NCBI GenBank assembly: GCA_016713825.1
Contig: JADJOJ010000003.1
Location: 447,999-511,998 of the forward strand
From: Candidatus Leptofilum gracile
GTDB taxonomy: Bacteria > Chloroflexota > Anaerolineae > Promineifilales > Promineifilaceae
DNA length: 64,000 bases
Direction of reading: 5' to 3'
The notes below the pieces were generated by a model. The model made no database searches, was not told the origin of the DNA, and was given only the letters and a program-made list of their open reading frames with translations. Positions 16,763-25,643 of this stretch are shown here, in pieces. The translations under genes were made by a program, and so were the position numbers. Each line of letters opens with the position of its first letter. Within the stretch, counting starts at the first letter, position 1.

Positions 16763-18257
16763 AATCGTCGTCCTCTGCCTCGTCTTCGTGGCCGGTGGGA
16801 TGGCAGGTGGCGCAGGCGAACAGTTCGGCCTGGGTGATGGTTAGCTCGTCGTGGTCGTCCAGCACCTGCTCAACGTTGTGCTCATGACAGGTGGTGCAGT
16901 CGTAGGCGGTGTAGCTGGTGGTGGTGTGACAGGCGGTACATGCCAACACGCCCTGCTCGCCGTGGTCCAGCGGGAAGGTGTGCTGGCGCAGCTGGGCGGG
17001 CAGCCAGGCATCGACGGTGTGGCAGTTGGCGCAGTCGGTGCCGAAGATGCCCAAGTGGATTTCTGGCTCGGCGTGGCAGGCGACGCACTCTTTGGGCGTG
17101 CCCTGGAATAGTTGATTCTGGTGGCAGGCGGTGCATTCGGCGGTGGCGTGCTGCCCTGTCAGCGGGAAGACGTCGGCATGGTTGAAGTTGGCCATGCTGT
17201 CTAGCCCGTCGTGGCACTCCTGGCAGGCGGGGCCAAAGAGGGCGGTATGTTCGGCGATGAAGGTGGGAACGGCCGTTCCATGACACCCTGCACACGTCGC
17301 ATCCTGCACCTGGATGGGCTGCTCGCCGGTGTGGCAATGGGTACAGGCCAGCGGGCTGCCGTCAAAATCTTCCATGTGGCGGGCCAGGCTGAAGCGGGTG
17401 GTGCGCTCATGGTCAAACGGCGCGTCGTCAAATTGGGCGGGCTGCCAGGCGGCGGTGGCGTGGCATTCAGCACAGTTGGTGCCAAACATGGCCAGGTGCT
17501 CTTCCGGCTCGGCGTGGCAAGCCACACATTCCTGCGGCGTGCCTTCAAATTCGCCGCCCGCGTGGCAGCTTTCGCAGCGGGTGGTTTCGTGGGCACCGGT
17601 GAGGGCAAACAGCTCGGCGTGTTGGGCCATGGTGAAGTCAGACATGCTGTCCAGGCCGTCGTGGCAGTTGAGGCAGTTGGCTCCGTAGGCGTCGTCGTGC
17701 AGGGCCATAAATTCGGCATCCAGCTCGCGGTGGCAGCTGTCGCAGGTGCTGTTTTCGATGCTGTAGCTGCCTGCGTCAACGTGACAGTCGGCGCAGGCCA
17801 TTTCGGCGTTAAGAGTTGTTACATCGTGATGGGCCAGGCTAAAGCGGGCGAGATCGTGGTCGAAGTTGGCGACAGCGGCCGTTTTCAGATCATAGTCGTG
17901 CCCTAGATGTTCCAGATGGCAGCTGCCGCACGGTTCGACATCGGGTAAACGGCCGTGTAGCCCATCGCTTTGCCGTTCCACGGCGATATTTTCGTGGCAA
18001 TCCTGGCAGAGCGCCGCCTGAACACCGCGAAATGGTTCGTGGCATTGGCCGCAGTCGTCGGCAATGTCGGCGTGGGACATGACGTTGGCAATCGGTTCGC
18101 CGCTGTGGTTGAGGGCAGACAGCTCGCCAGGGCTAAAGGCGCGCCCGCCTGTCAGGTATACCCAAACGGCCAAACCCACCGCCAAAATGAGGGTGGAGCT
18201 GAGGGCAACCGGCGAAAAAATGGGATGCTGGCGTTCCAGCCGTTTGTACTGCCTCAT
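16761..18257 (-). CDS. 18-heme c-type cytochrome, membrane anchored
   Basis: The true start is the ATG at 18257. The frame is open for 83 more codons upstream but that part is proline/arginine junk. This ATG overlaps the stop of the upstream gene as ATGA, a translational-coupling arrangement. The 498-residue product has a single N-terminal membrane segment (about 14-37) and then 18 CxxCH heme sites by hand count. They are arranged in two related halves; the phrases CHDGLDSM and CVACHAEPE both occur twice. Distal His residues typical of bis-His hemes abound. It should sit on the outer face of the membrane, accepting electrons from the coupled b-type protein. Confidence 0.9.
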   Translation of the reverse strand: MRQYKRLERQHPIFSPVALSSTLILAVGLAVWVYLTGGRAFSPGELSALNHSGEPIANVMSHADIADDCGQCHEPFRGVQAALCQDCHENIAVERQSDGLHGRLPDVEPCGSCHLEHLGHDYDLKTAAVANFDHDLARFSLAHHDVTTLNAEMACADCHVDAGSYSIENSTCDSCHRELDAEFMALHDDAYGANCLNCHDGLDSMSDFTMAQHAELFALTGAHETTRCESCHAGGEFEGTPQECVACHAEPEEHLAMFGTNCAECHATAAWQPAQFDDAPFDHERTTRFSLARHMEDFDGSPLACTHCHTGEQPIQVQDATCAGCHGTAVPTFIAEHTALFGPACQECHDGLDSMANFNHADVFPLTGQHATAECTACHQNQLFQGTPKECVACHAEPEIHLGIFGTDCANCHTVDAWLPAQLRQHTFPLDHGEQGVLACTACHTTTSYTAYDCTTCHEHNVEQVLDDHDELTITQAELFACATCHPTGHEDEAEDDD

Positions 18258-19129
18258 TTGAACAAGCCTGCCCGGAAGTAGAGGGTGGCAAACACGTGCA
18301 GCGCCACGGAAAAGAAGAGCGTCAGGCCGAAGGGAATGTGCAAAATGTGCCAGATGCGCATCACGCGGCGGGCGGCTTCCAGCATGTCGGTTTGGCGCTG
18401 CAGGTCGCGGCGGCGGGTGAGCATTTGGCTGAGCTGCTGCTTTTGCTCGGTGGCCAACTGGTCTAGCTGCTTGAGTTCTCGCTTGAGGCGGCGCTGGTAA
18501 CGCCATTGGTAATAGGATCGGCCCAGGATGGTGAGGAATGGATTGCGCCCGCTTTGCCGTTCACCTAACTCGGCGACGATTTGCTGAACGCGCTCCGGTT
18601 TTTGCGCCTCGAACTGGGTGAGGAATTGCGAGATGGTGCCGATTTCGCGCTCCAGCGCCTGGCGCGAGGTGGTAACGCCAGAAATGGTGCGGGGTAGGGC
18701 GGTGTAGAGGTAACGCCCCATGAAGCCGCTGCCTACCACGATGAGGGTGAGAATGAAGCTGACCCCGGCCAGGCCGCGAAATTGCAGCCCGGTGTGCATC
18801 AGCACCATAAATGGCCCCACAATGCCGGTGACGATGTGCAGCGAGAGCCAGTAGCGCACTGGCCCGGCCCAATTGAGCCAGCTGGTGCGCTTACGGATGC
18901 TGTAGGCGGTTTCGGTCATGACCATGAGCAGGGTGCCGATGATGCCCAGGGAGTGGCCGAAGGGATGGCCGCCTTTGGGTGTGGTTAAAATGTCGTAGGC
19001 GATGTAGATGCCGCTGAGGACGATGACGAAGAAGAGGCTGAGTTCGAGTTCATACGGCCGTACGGCCGTTTCCCCACTCGACGCAAAATCCTCACGACGG
19101 ACAAATGAGTTGGTTAACCGTTTTTGCAT
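18254..19129 (-). CDS. b-type/ferric-reductase-like membrane protein
   Basis: The protein has 291 residues and four or five membrane helices (about 27-45, 60-75, 90-112, 120-140, 258-285). Candidate heme-b histidines lie in SLHIVTG, VLMHTGLQ, IWHILHIPFG and ALHVFATLYF. A long charged coiled-coil region (about 150-245, rich in Arg/Gln/Leu) separates helices 4 and 5. The layout suggests a quinol or cytochrome b unit that passes electrons across the membrane to the 18-heme protein, with which it is translationally coupled. No family name can be given with certainty. A fragment of its N-terminus reappears in the remnant at 25.5 kb. Confidence 0.72.
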   Translation of the reverse strand: MQKRLTNSFVRREDFASSGETAVRPYELELSLFFVIVLSGIYIAYDILTTPKGGHPFGHSLGIIGTLLMVMTETAYSIRKRTSWLNWAGPVRYWLSLHIVTGIVGPFMVLMHTGLQFRGLAGVSFILTLIVVGSGFMGRYLYTALPRTISGVTTSRQALEREIGTISQFLTQFEAQKPERVQQIVAELGERQSGRNPFLTILGRSYYQWRYQRRLKRELKQLDQLATEQKQQLSQMLTRRRDLQRQTDMLEAARRVMRIWHILHIPFGLTLFFSVALHVFATLYFRAGLFK

Positions 19130-19139
19130 GGGGCGTCCC

Positions 19140-20375
19140 TTAAATTCGTTCCCAAATGTTGCGCAGGCGCGTTTTGATTTCCTGGCGACGCTGCTGGTAC
19201 TCTTGTTCGCTGAGCTTGCCGTTTTTGTAGGCGGCGTCTAGATCGGCCAGGGCAAAGAGGAGCTGCCAGCGTTCGGCGCTGTTGGCGGGGTTGTCTGTGG
19301 GGTGGGGGCTGGCGGTGGGGGTGGCCAGTTGGGGAACGGCCGTTTGCCCCGGCACGGGCCGCAGCAGCCGAAAGGCAACCGACGTGACCAGCAGCAACAC
19401 GATCATGCTAAGGAGCCCATCTGAGAGGGGGTAACTGGCGGGGGATGTGACATTGCTGCTCCCTACGGCCTGGGGCTGAAAGGTGAGCGCCAGATTGCTG
19501 TTCTGGGGCAGGTTTGCCTGGCTGAACTGCTGCAAAGCGCCGCGTTCCCCGGCCGATTGGGTGGCTTCCTGCTGCCACTCCTCGCTGGCAAACGCGAGGC
19601 CATCGGGCACGGCAACAAAGATGCTGTTGGTGGCATAGGGCAGGCTGCGGGACAAATCGAGCTGGCTGCGGGGCAGGCTGTAGCTGACGCGCAGGGTGAG
19701 GCTGTTGGGGCCGGGGCGCAGGGGGGCGGTGTCTAGCCAACGGCCGTCTTGCTGCACCACCTCGTTGGCCGGGAAGTAACCGCTGTTTGGCCCCAGGCCA
19801 CGCTCGAAGGTGGGGGATTGGGCGGCGCTGGGCAGGTTAATTTGCAGGCCAGCTGCCTGATTGCGGAAAACGGCCGTACCGCTGTTGGCAAAGCTGTACA
19901 GTTCTGTGATTTGTACCGATTCGCCATATACGGCCAGGGCAATGTTGAGCTGATGAATGACCACATTGGCCGGGTCGCTGGTGGTGTCGTAGATGGTGAG
20001 GGGTAAATTGAGCGGCTCTGGGCCAGACAGGGGGGCGATGGTGCTGCTAAATGAAAGTTCCTGATAGTCGGTGCTGACCATGTAAACCCAGTCGCTGGGC
20101 TTGTCGGTGAGGGTGAACTGGAAACGGCCGTCTGCATCCAGAACAGTGGTTAGCGTTTCGGTGGCGGTGTAGCTGCTGTTGTAGGCGTGCAGGGTCACCT
20201 GGATGCCTGCGGGGGCTGGTTGGTTGGTGGTGCCGTTGTGCACGCTGCCGGTGATGGTGCCGCTTTGGCTGCTTTGGGCAACGGCCGTTTGGCCAACACA
20301 CAAACAGGCTACGCTAAAACAAAAACAAAAAATGAAAACGGTGCGCCAGGGCCGTAGACGAAGTGCGCCAAACAT
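19140..20375 (-). CDS. Exported membrane-anchored protein with carboxypeptidase-like Ig domain
   Basis: The ATG at 20375 is chosen over the longer frame. AAGGAAG lies 7 bp upstream of it, and it opens a normal signal peptide (VFIFCFCFSVACLCVG). The 411-residue product has a carboxypeptidase-regulatory/Cna-B-like beta domain at its start (SGTITGSVHNGTTNQPAPAG). A long extracellular region follows, then a membrane helix near the C-terminus (GLLSMIVLLLVTSVAFRLL) and a short cytoplasmic SHOCT-like tail (ALADLDAAYKNGKLSEQEY). It is the first gene of the minus-strand electron-transfer operon, 10 bp before the b-type protein. Its function is unknown; a structural or assembly role at the cell surface is inferred. 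Confidence 0.7.
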   Translation of the reverse strand: MFGALRLRPWRTVFIFCFCFSVACLCVGQTAVAQSSQSGTITGSVHNGTTNQPAPAGIQVTLHAYNSSYTATETLTTVLDADGRFQFTLTDKPSDWVYMVSTDYQELSFSSTIAPLSGPEPLNLPLTIYDTTSDPANVVIHQLNIALAVYGESVQITELYSFANSGTAVFRNQAAGLQINLPSAAQSPTFERGLGPNSGYFPANEVVQQDGRWLDTAPLRPGPNSLTLRVSYSLPRSQLDLSRSLPYATNSIFVAVPDGLAFASEEWQQEATQSAGERGALQQFSQANLPQNSNLALTFQPQAVGSSNVTSPASYPLSDGLLSMIVLLLVTSVAFRLLRPVPGQTAVPQLATPTASPHPTDNPANSAERWQLLFALADLDAAYKNGKLSEQEYQQRRQEIKTRLRNIWERI

Positions 20376-20981
20376 AGTTTTCTTCCTTGAAGGGAACTTC
20401 TTCCTTCGCTTGACAAAACACGTTGCCGCAGCCATTCTGCTCAAAAACGGCCGTGGCAGCTGCTAAAACTATCTCCCCTAAGTGCGCATTGTAACGATTG
20501 CGTCACGGGTACGGCCGTTTTTAGGAGAAAAGTCCTGGTTTGTACGGCCGTTCCGCAGCCCGATGAGCCGCTGGCAAATTTTGGGAAGCAGTACCTTTTA
20601 AGTGTTGGCTTGCCGCCCTTGGTAACGGGCTAAACTATTTTTCGCAAAATTGGGATTTACGCACCAATTTTTCTCCATATTTCCCCACAAACCCAAATAT
20701 TTTCTTCCCCACCTCGGTTCTATAATTGACACGGCTATGAATTTACTTCCGTTCGGGAGCAATAGCACCTCATCCCAATCAACAATCTGGCCCGGCTACA
20801 TGCGATTGTAAACGGCCGTAAATTCAGACGAAGGCAAAAATTCTGGCGACTTTTCTGCTTGCGTCTTGCAACGACTCCCAAATCGACCGCACATCTATTT
20901 GCTTATGTAAATCTAGTCATGGTGCCGTCTTCCATTGAGCGTCGTAAGCCATCTGAGCAGTTACCCACAGGAGGCAGTGAA
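20376..20981. other. Divergent intergenic region between two heme loci
   Basis: These 606 bp separate the minus-strand operon from the plus-strand 6-heme gene and must hold both promoters. Visible are four ACGGCCGT copies (about 20446, 20511, 20545, 20812) and an AT-rich stretch with TATAAT at 20721-20726 and TTGACA at 20726-20731. The two boxes do not form a correctly spaced pair. No gene is seen. Confidence 0.5.
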
Positions 20982-23975
20982 ATGAGAAGAGGTTATTTGT
21001 GGTTTATTGGCCTGGGGCTTTGTTTGATCGCCCTGGGCTGGGGCATGGAGCCAACCAATGCCGCCAACAACGACCGGATGGAAACGGCCGTTTCCACCGC
21101 ACCCCATCCCACTTACAACGCACCATTCAACACCCCCCAACAGCAAGGCAGCGGCGCATGCGACATCTACGCCGTCGATCTGATTGGGGCCTGGGTAGAT
21201 GCGGGGGCGATAGACGGCCGTTTCCCCTTCACCTCCCTCAACGACGAAGCCTGCACCGCAGACTTCACCACCGACGTTCTGCCGCTCTTCACCACCGAAA
21301 ATGCCTGGTTCGAAGGTTCACAAGCCTGCACCGAATGCCACTTCGATAACTCCGAAGATTCGCGGCACGAGATGGACCTGAGCAGCTACGCAGGCATCAT
21401 GATGGGCGGTGACGTGCTCTCCGCCCCGCCGGGGGTGGCGATTGTGGTACCGGGCGATTGGGCCAGCTCCAAGCTGCGCGGCCGCTTGCGCGACAACCGC
21501 ATGCCGCCCGGCTGGGAGTTCGACATCGAAGAAACCAACCGCGACGGCCCGCTGCTAGAACATGACGGCGGCAACGTGTCTGCCGTCGCGCTGATTGGGG
21601 CGTGGGTAGACGCCGGTGCGCCGGATGGCGACTTTGCCTGGATGGACACCGACGGCACAGAACACAACGGCAGCTTTGAGACGGACGTGCTGCCGCTGTT
21701 CACCACAGAAGATGCCTGGTTTGCAGGGTCGCAGGCGTGTACAGAGTGCCACTTCGACAATTCCGAAGATTCGCGGCACGAGATGGATATGAGCAGTTAC
21801 GCAGGCATCATGCTGGGCGGCGACGTACTCTCGTCTCCGCCGGGGGTGGCGATTGTGCTGCCGGGGGATTGGGACAACTCCAAGCTGCGCTCCCGGCTGC
21901 GCAACAACCGGATGCCGCCTGGCTGGGAATTTGACATCGAAGAGACCAATCGCGATGGCCCGATTGTGACCGTGGGCAGCCTGGCCAGCGCCACCGCTGG
22001 CGACAGCTGCGAACTGTACGCCGTGGATTTGATTGGGGCCTGGGTGGATGCCGGCGCACCAGAACGCGACGCCTTTGCCTTCACCGATGCCAATGGCGCG
22101 GCCTGCGCCGCCACCTTTGAGACGGACGTGTTGCCGCTCTTCACCACCGAAAATGCCTGGTTCGAAGGTTCACAAGCCTGCACCGAATGCCACTTCGATA
22201 ACTCCGAAGATTCGCGGCACGAGATGGACCTGAGCAGCTACGCGGGCATCATGATGGGCGGCGACGTGCTCTCCGCCCCGCCGGGGGTGGCGATTGTGGT
22301 ACCGGGCGATTGGGCCAGCTCCAAGCTGCGCGGCCGTTTGCGCGACAACCGCATGCCGCCCGGCTGGGAGTTCGACATTGAAGAAACCAACCGCGACGGC
22401 CCGCTGCTAGAACATGACGGCGGCAACGTGTCTGCCGTCGCGCTGATTGGGGCGTGGGTAGACGCCGGTGCGCCGGATGGCGACTTTGCCTGGATGGACA
22501 CCGACGGCACAGAACACAACGGCAGCTTTGAGACGGACGTGCTGCCGCTGTTCACCACAGAAGATGCCTGGTTTGCAGGGTCGCAGGCGTGTACAGAGTG
22601 CCACTTCGACAATTCCGAAGATTCGCGGCACGAGATGGATATGAGCAGTTACGCAGGCATCATGCTGGGCGGCGATGTACTCTCGTCTCCGCCGGGGGTG
22701 GCGATTGTGCTGCCGGGGGATTGGGACAACTCCAAGCTGCGCTCCCGGCTGCGCAACAACCGGATGCCGCCTGGCTGGGAATTTGACATCGAAGAGACCA
22801 ATCGCGACGGCCCGCTGATTGCGGCGGGATACATGACGGATGGTTTGGGGCCTCAACCGGTGCTGGTGAGTGCGGAAACGGCCGTTACCGTCCCACCCGC
22901 TCCCCAAGAAATCATCTCCACCCTAGATGCGGCTGGCACGGCCCCCATCCCGCCGGAAATCCCCGAAGCGACGATTACCGAGACGGTGCTGGAGCCAGTC
23001 TACCGGCCCATGTTCCTGGCCTTGTTTGGCCTGCTGACGGTGGTGTTTGGCGTGGCGATGGGCTTTAGTTCGGCCGTGCAGCTGCGCAAGCCAGAAACGC
23101 AAGCCAACCGCACAGAGTACGTGCGCACCCTCTTCTTCTTGCTGTTTGCGGTGCTGGCGGTGTTCTCCGCCGGGCTGGCGGTGCACGCCACCCTCACAGA
23201 CACCTTCACCCGCACCACCGTCATCCGCGAGGAGGTGCCGCTGCCGATCAACGTGTTCCCAGAAGTGCCCAACGTGCCGGAAGTGCGCCTGGAAGAGTGG
23301 CAGGCCAAGCTGCCGCCCGCTTACGCCGCGCTGAGCAATCCATTTGCCAACGACCCGGCCGCGGTAGCGGCGGGCAAGGCGGTGTACGATGATCATGATT
23401 GCTACGAGTGCCACGGCGAAAATCTGGATGGGCAGGGCAACTTTAGCGAAGGGCTCAAGCCCCGCCCGGTGAACCTGACCGACCCGGCGCTGATGAATCT
23501 GCCATTCATTACCGATTCGTACCTGTTCTGGCGCATCAGCGAAGGGGGCAGCCAGGCACCGTTCTTCTCGGCGATGCCTGCCTGGAAGGCGTACCTGACG
23601 GAAACCGAGCGGTGGCAGGTGATTGCTTACATTCGCAGCCAGGTGGCTACGCAAATGTCTGAAAGCGATCAGGCGGCGATTGCGGTGATTGAGCAGGCGG
23701 GTTGCTTTGCCTGCCACCGCATTGAGGCGATTGGCCGGGGCGGCAAGATTGGCCCTGGCTGGGATGAGCTGGCAGAGGTTGCCCCGTCTCGCATCGCGGG
23801 CATGGGCGGTGAGGCGTACATCCTTCAATCGATTCTGGAGCCGCAGGCGTTTACGGTGCCAGGGTTTGAAGACCAGGCCAACTCGATGCCGGCAAACTTT
23901 GGCGAAAAACTTACGGCCGAAGAGATTGATTTGCTGGTTGATTTTCTGGCCAACCTTTCGTTTGATGATGATTAG
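20982..23975 (+). CDS. 6-heme membrane cytochrome c with four duplicated heme modules
   Basis: ATG 20982 is preceded by CAGGAGGCAG and opens a signal/anchor helix (YLWFIGLGLCLIALGWG). Of the 997 residues, about 50-640 hold four copies of a module of about 140 residues. Each has one heme site (CTECH at about 116, 253, 400, 537) and a conserved NRMPPGWEFDIEETNRDGP whose Met is a probable axial ligand. Two membrane helices follow (about 677-700 and 715-740). Two cytochrome-c domains end the protein (CYECH at 807 with SAMPAW; CFACH at 908 with NSMPANFG). It is likely an electron conduit or oxidase subunit on the outer membrane face. Modules 1-2 and 3-4 are almost identical in DNA. Confidence 0.88.
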   Translation: MRRGYLWFIGLGLCLIALGWGMEPTNAANNDRMETAVSTAPHPTYNAPFNTPQQQGSGACDIYAVDLIGAWVDAGAIDGRFPFTSLNDEACTADFTTDVLPLFTTENAWFEGSQACTECHFDNSEDSRHEMDLSSYAGIMMGGDVLSAPPGVAIVVPGDWASSKLRGRLRDNRMPPGWEFDIEETNRDGPLLEHDGGNVSAVALIGAWVDAGAPDGDFAWMDTDGTEHNGSFETDVLPLFTTEDAWFAGSQACTECHFDNSEDSRHEMDMSSYAGIMLGGDVLSSPPGVAIVLPGDWDNSKLRSRLRNNRMPPGWEFDIEETNRDGPIVTVGSLASATAGDSCELYAVDLIGAWVDAGAPERDAFAFTDANGAACAATFETDVLPLFTTENAWFEGSQACTECHFDNSEDSRHEMDLSSYAGIMMGGDVLSAPPGVAIVVPGDWASSKLRGRLRDNRMPPGWEFDIEETNRDGPLLEHDGGNVSAVALIGAWVDAGAPDGDFAWMDTDGTEHNGSFETDVLPLFTTEDAWFAGSQACTECHFDNSEDSRHEMDMSSYAGIMLGGDVLSSPPGVAIVLPGDWDNSKLRSRLRNNRMPPGWEFDIEETNRDGPLIAAGYMTDGLGPQPVLVSAETAVTVPPAPQEIISTLDAAGTAPIPPEIPEATITETVLEPVYRPMFLALFGLLTVVFGVAMGFSSAVQLRKPETQANRTEYVRTLFFLLFAVLAVFSAGLAVHATLTDTFTRTTVIREEVPLPINVFPEVPNVPEVRLEEWQAKLPPAYAALSNPFANDPAAVAAGKAVYDDHDCYECHGENLDGQGNFSEGLKPRPVNLTDPALMNLPFITDSYLFWRISEGGSQAPFFSAMPAWKAYLTETERWQVIAYIRSQVATQMSESDQAAIAVIEQAGCFACHRIEAIGRGGKIGPGWDELAEVAPSRIAGMGGEAYILQSILEPQAFTVPGFEDQANSMPANFGEKLTAEEIDLLVDFLANLSFDDD
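21281..21963 (+). repeat. Near-identical duplication, copy 1 (with 22133-22815)
   Basis: About 683 bp recur at an offset of exactly 852 bp within the 6-heme gene, with only scattered silent changes (for example GGTGAC/GGCGAC and CGATGG/CGACGG). The copy covers heme modules 1 and 2. Confidence 0.93.
22133..22815 (+). repeat. Near-identical duplication, copy 2
   Basis: This is the second copy of the 683-bp segment, covering heme modules 3 and 4 in the same frame. Flanking parts of the 852-bp period have diverged, so either gene conversion or selection keeps the core uniform. Confidence 0.93.
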
Positions 23976-24054
23976 CTGATGGTTTGTGGCGTGGCTCCAT
24001 CTTATGGGTGGGGTCACGCTTTTTTTTTGCTTTTGGCTCTTTGGGAATGACAGC

Positions 24055-24117
24055 CTGTGATGCGTGATGCGTGATACGTGACCAGAGGTGCATCACGTTT
24101 TACGCGTCACGCTTCAT
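24055..24117. repeat. GTGATGCGT inverted spacer array
   Basis: Three tandem copies of GTGATGCGT/GTGATACGT are followed by the complementary GCATCACGTTTTACGCGTCACGC. Together they form an imperfect hairpin between the 6-heme gene and the propeller lipoprotein gene. It may act as a terminator, although no U-tract is present. Confidence 0.65.
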
Positions 24118-24164
24118 GGCAAACGCCATGAAATCCTGAAGGCCCACTTTTTGGGAGGTGCCGT

Positions 24165-25346
24165 ATGGGGCGTTGGGCGCTGGTTTTTCCCTTGATTTTG
24201 CTGCTGTTGGGCTGCGCCTCTGCGCCACCCGCTCCTTCACCGACGGTGATGGCAACGGCCGTTCCCATCACCCCTCCCCCGCTTCCCTCAGCCAACCCGT
24301 CGGCCACCGCCCCAGAGCAGGTGTGGCAACGGCCGTTTGGCCCTGGTTTAACTGGGCCAGCGGCGTTTGCGGCCGGGCAGCTGTTTGTGGCGACGGATAC
24401 GGCCGTCTTCGCCCTGGACCCAGCCACAGGAGCTACCAATTGGGAGGTGCGGCTGGTCAACGGGGTTTGGTCGCGCACGTTGGTGGCCAATGAAACGGCC
24501 GTTGTGCTGGGCAGCCCTGGGCAAATGTTGGCGCTAAATCCGGCAGACGGGGCGCTGCTGTGGCAGCTGCCGCTGGTGGGGGACCTGTTGTGGCCGCCGC
24601 TGCTGGCCGAGGGCCGCGTGTATGCGGGCACGGCGTTTGTGGGGCCGGGCGTACCGCCCAACCCAGACGGCCGTGCCTGGGTGTATGCCGTGACGCTGGA
24701 TTCGGGAACGGTGGTGTGGTCTGCGGAAACGGCCGTGTACACCCTCACCACGCCAGCCAGCAACGGCCGTCAACTGTTTGTGGGCGGCAGCTTCTTGAAC
24801 CCGGCTTCCCAGGTGGAGGAGGGCGGTTTTTTGCGCCTACACGCCTTCGATCTGGCGACAGGAGTGCGGCAATGGCAGGTGGAGCGGCAGGATGGCTTTA
24901 TCAAATCGCTGGCGGCCGATGAGAACACCCTCTTTTTACTGGCGTATACAGATATGGTTTATGGGCTAGACGGCCGTTCTGGTGCAGTTCGCTGGGAATA
25001 TCCCACCGAAAATTGGTCGCCGGGCTTTAGCTGGCAGGCTGGGGTGCTTTACTTTGGCAGCGACAATGCGTTTGTGCATGCGGTGGATGGGGGGAGGGGA
25101 ACGGCCGTTTGGCGGACGCCGCTAGAAGGTGTGTTTAATGCTCCCCGCGCCGAACTGACGCTCGATGAGACCACCGCTTACTTCCAGGGCAACGACAACC
25201 AGCTTTACGCCCTGGCCCTGGCCAGCGGCGACCTGCTGTGGCAAACTGCGCCCCAACCCCGCTCCCGCGTGCCCCTTACCGTTGGTGCTGGCTGGCTCTT
25301 TTTGGTTGATCAAGAGGGCACCCTTACGGCTTTTAAACGGCCGTAA
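24165..25346 (+). CDS. PQQ-type beta-propeller lipoprotein
   Basis: The 393-residue protein starts with a lipoprotein signal (LILLLLGCAS, lipobox Cys at 17) and a Pro/Ala/Thr linker. Repeated blades of the PQQ/BamB kind follow, such as VFALDPATGATNWEV, LALNPADGALLWQL, LHAFDLATGVRQWQV and LYALALASGDLLWQT. It could bind PQQ or, like BamB, act as a protein-binding scaffold. The cofactor-binding residues cannot be judged by eye. It follows the 6-heme gene on the same strand and may supply or organise it. The ribosome site GGGAGGTG at 24151-24158 fits the ATG. The coding region holds nine or more ACGGCCGT copies, the densest in the window. Confidence 0.82.
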   Translation: MGRWALVFPLILLLLGCASAPPAPSPTVMATAVPITPPPLPSANPSATAPEQVWQRPFGPGLTGPAAFAAGQLFVATDTAVFALDPATGATNWEVRLVNGVWSRTLVANETAVVLGSPGQMLALNPADGALLWQLPLVGDLLWPPLLAEGRVYAGTAFVGPGVPPNPDGRAWVYAVTLDSGTVVWSAETAVYTLTTPASNGRQLFVGGSFLNPASQVEEGGFLRLHAFDLATGVRQWQVERQDGFIKSLAADENTLFLLAYTDMVYGLDGRSGAVRWEYPTENWSPGFSWQAGVLYFGSDNAFVHAVDGGRGTAVWRTPLEGVFNAPRAELTLDETTAYFQGNDNQLYALALASGDLLWQTAPQPRSRVPLTVGAGWLFLVDQEGTLTAFKRP

Positions 25347-25484
25347 CCACGATTCACGCCGCACAGGCAAATTGCGCAGATTGCGCCGAAATTACCCCTG
25401 ATTTCTCTGTGTAACTCCAAGCAACCGATCGGTTGCACTTCGCCGTGTAACTTTGGGTTTTGTTTTTATTTTCAGCGTGGGGTG

Positions 25485-25612
25485 GGTTCGTCGTGTTTAC
25501 GGCCGTCTGCATGGCACTGCGTACAGTGGCTGCCGTTGAGCACCATGACGAAAAAGAGGCTGAGTTCGAGCTCGTAGGGGCGAACGGCCGTTTCCTCACG
25601 GAAGGAAACGGC
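25485..25612 (-). pseudogene. Chimeric remnant of the heme operon (b-type protein start joined to 24-heme protein end)
   Basis: Read on the minus strand, a fragment matching the start of the 18254-19129 membrane protein (ETAVRPYELELSLFFVMVL) runs directly into the last residues of the 24-heme cytochrome (CTQCHADGRKHD). The DNA matches 19021-19070 and about 12611-12676. Because those two genes are the second and last of one operon, this looks like a second operon copy that lost everything between the two points. It lies directly downstream of the 2244-residue protein's stop. There is no sign that it is translated. Confidence 0.75.
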
Positions 25613-25643
25613 CGTTTTCTCTATCTTGCTAAACCCTAATGTA

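Noticed and set aside
18258..18506. Extended N-terminus of the 18-heme cytochrome
   Set aside because: The extra 83 residues are low-complexity antisense-like sequence overlapping the upstream gene; the ATGA overlap gives a better start with a proper membrane anchor.
20721..20731. TATAAT and TTGACA as a promoter for the heme genes
   Set aside because: The two hexamers overlap instead of being about 17 bp apart, so they cannot form one promoter; an alternative partner box was not convincing.
22923..24017. 364-residue minus-strand frame opposite the 6-heme cytochrome C-terminus
   Set aside because: The plus strand carries clear heme motifs in this stretch; the other frame is His/Arg-rich shadow.
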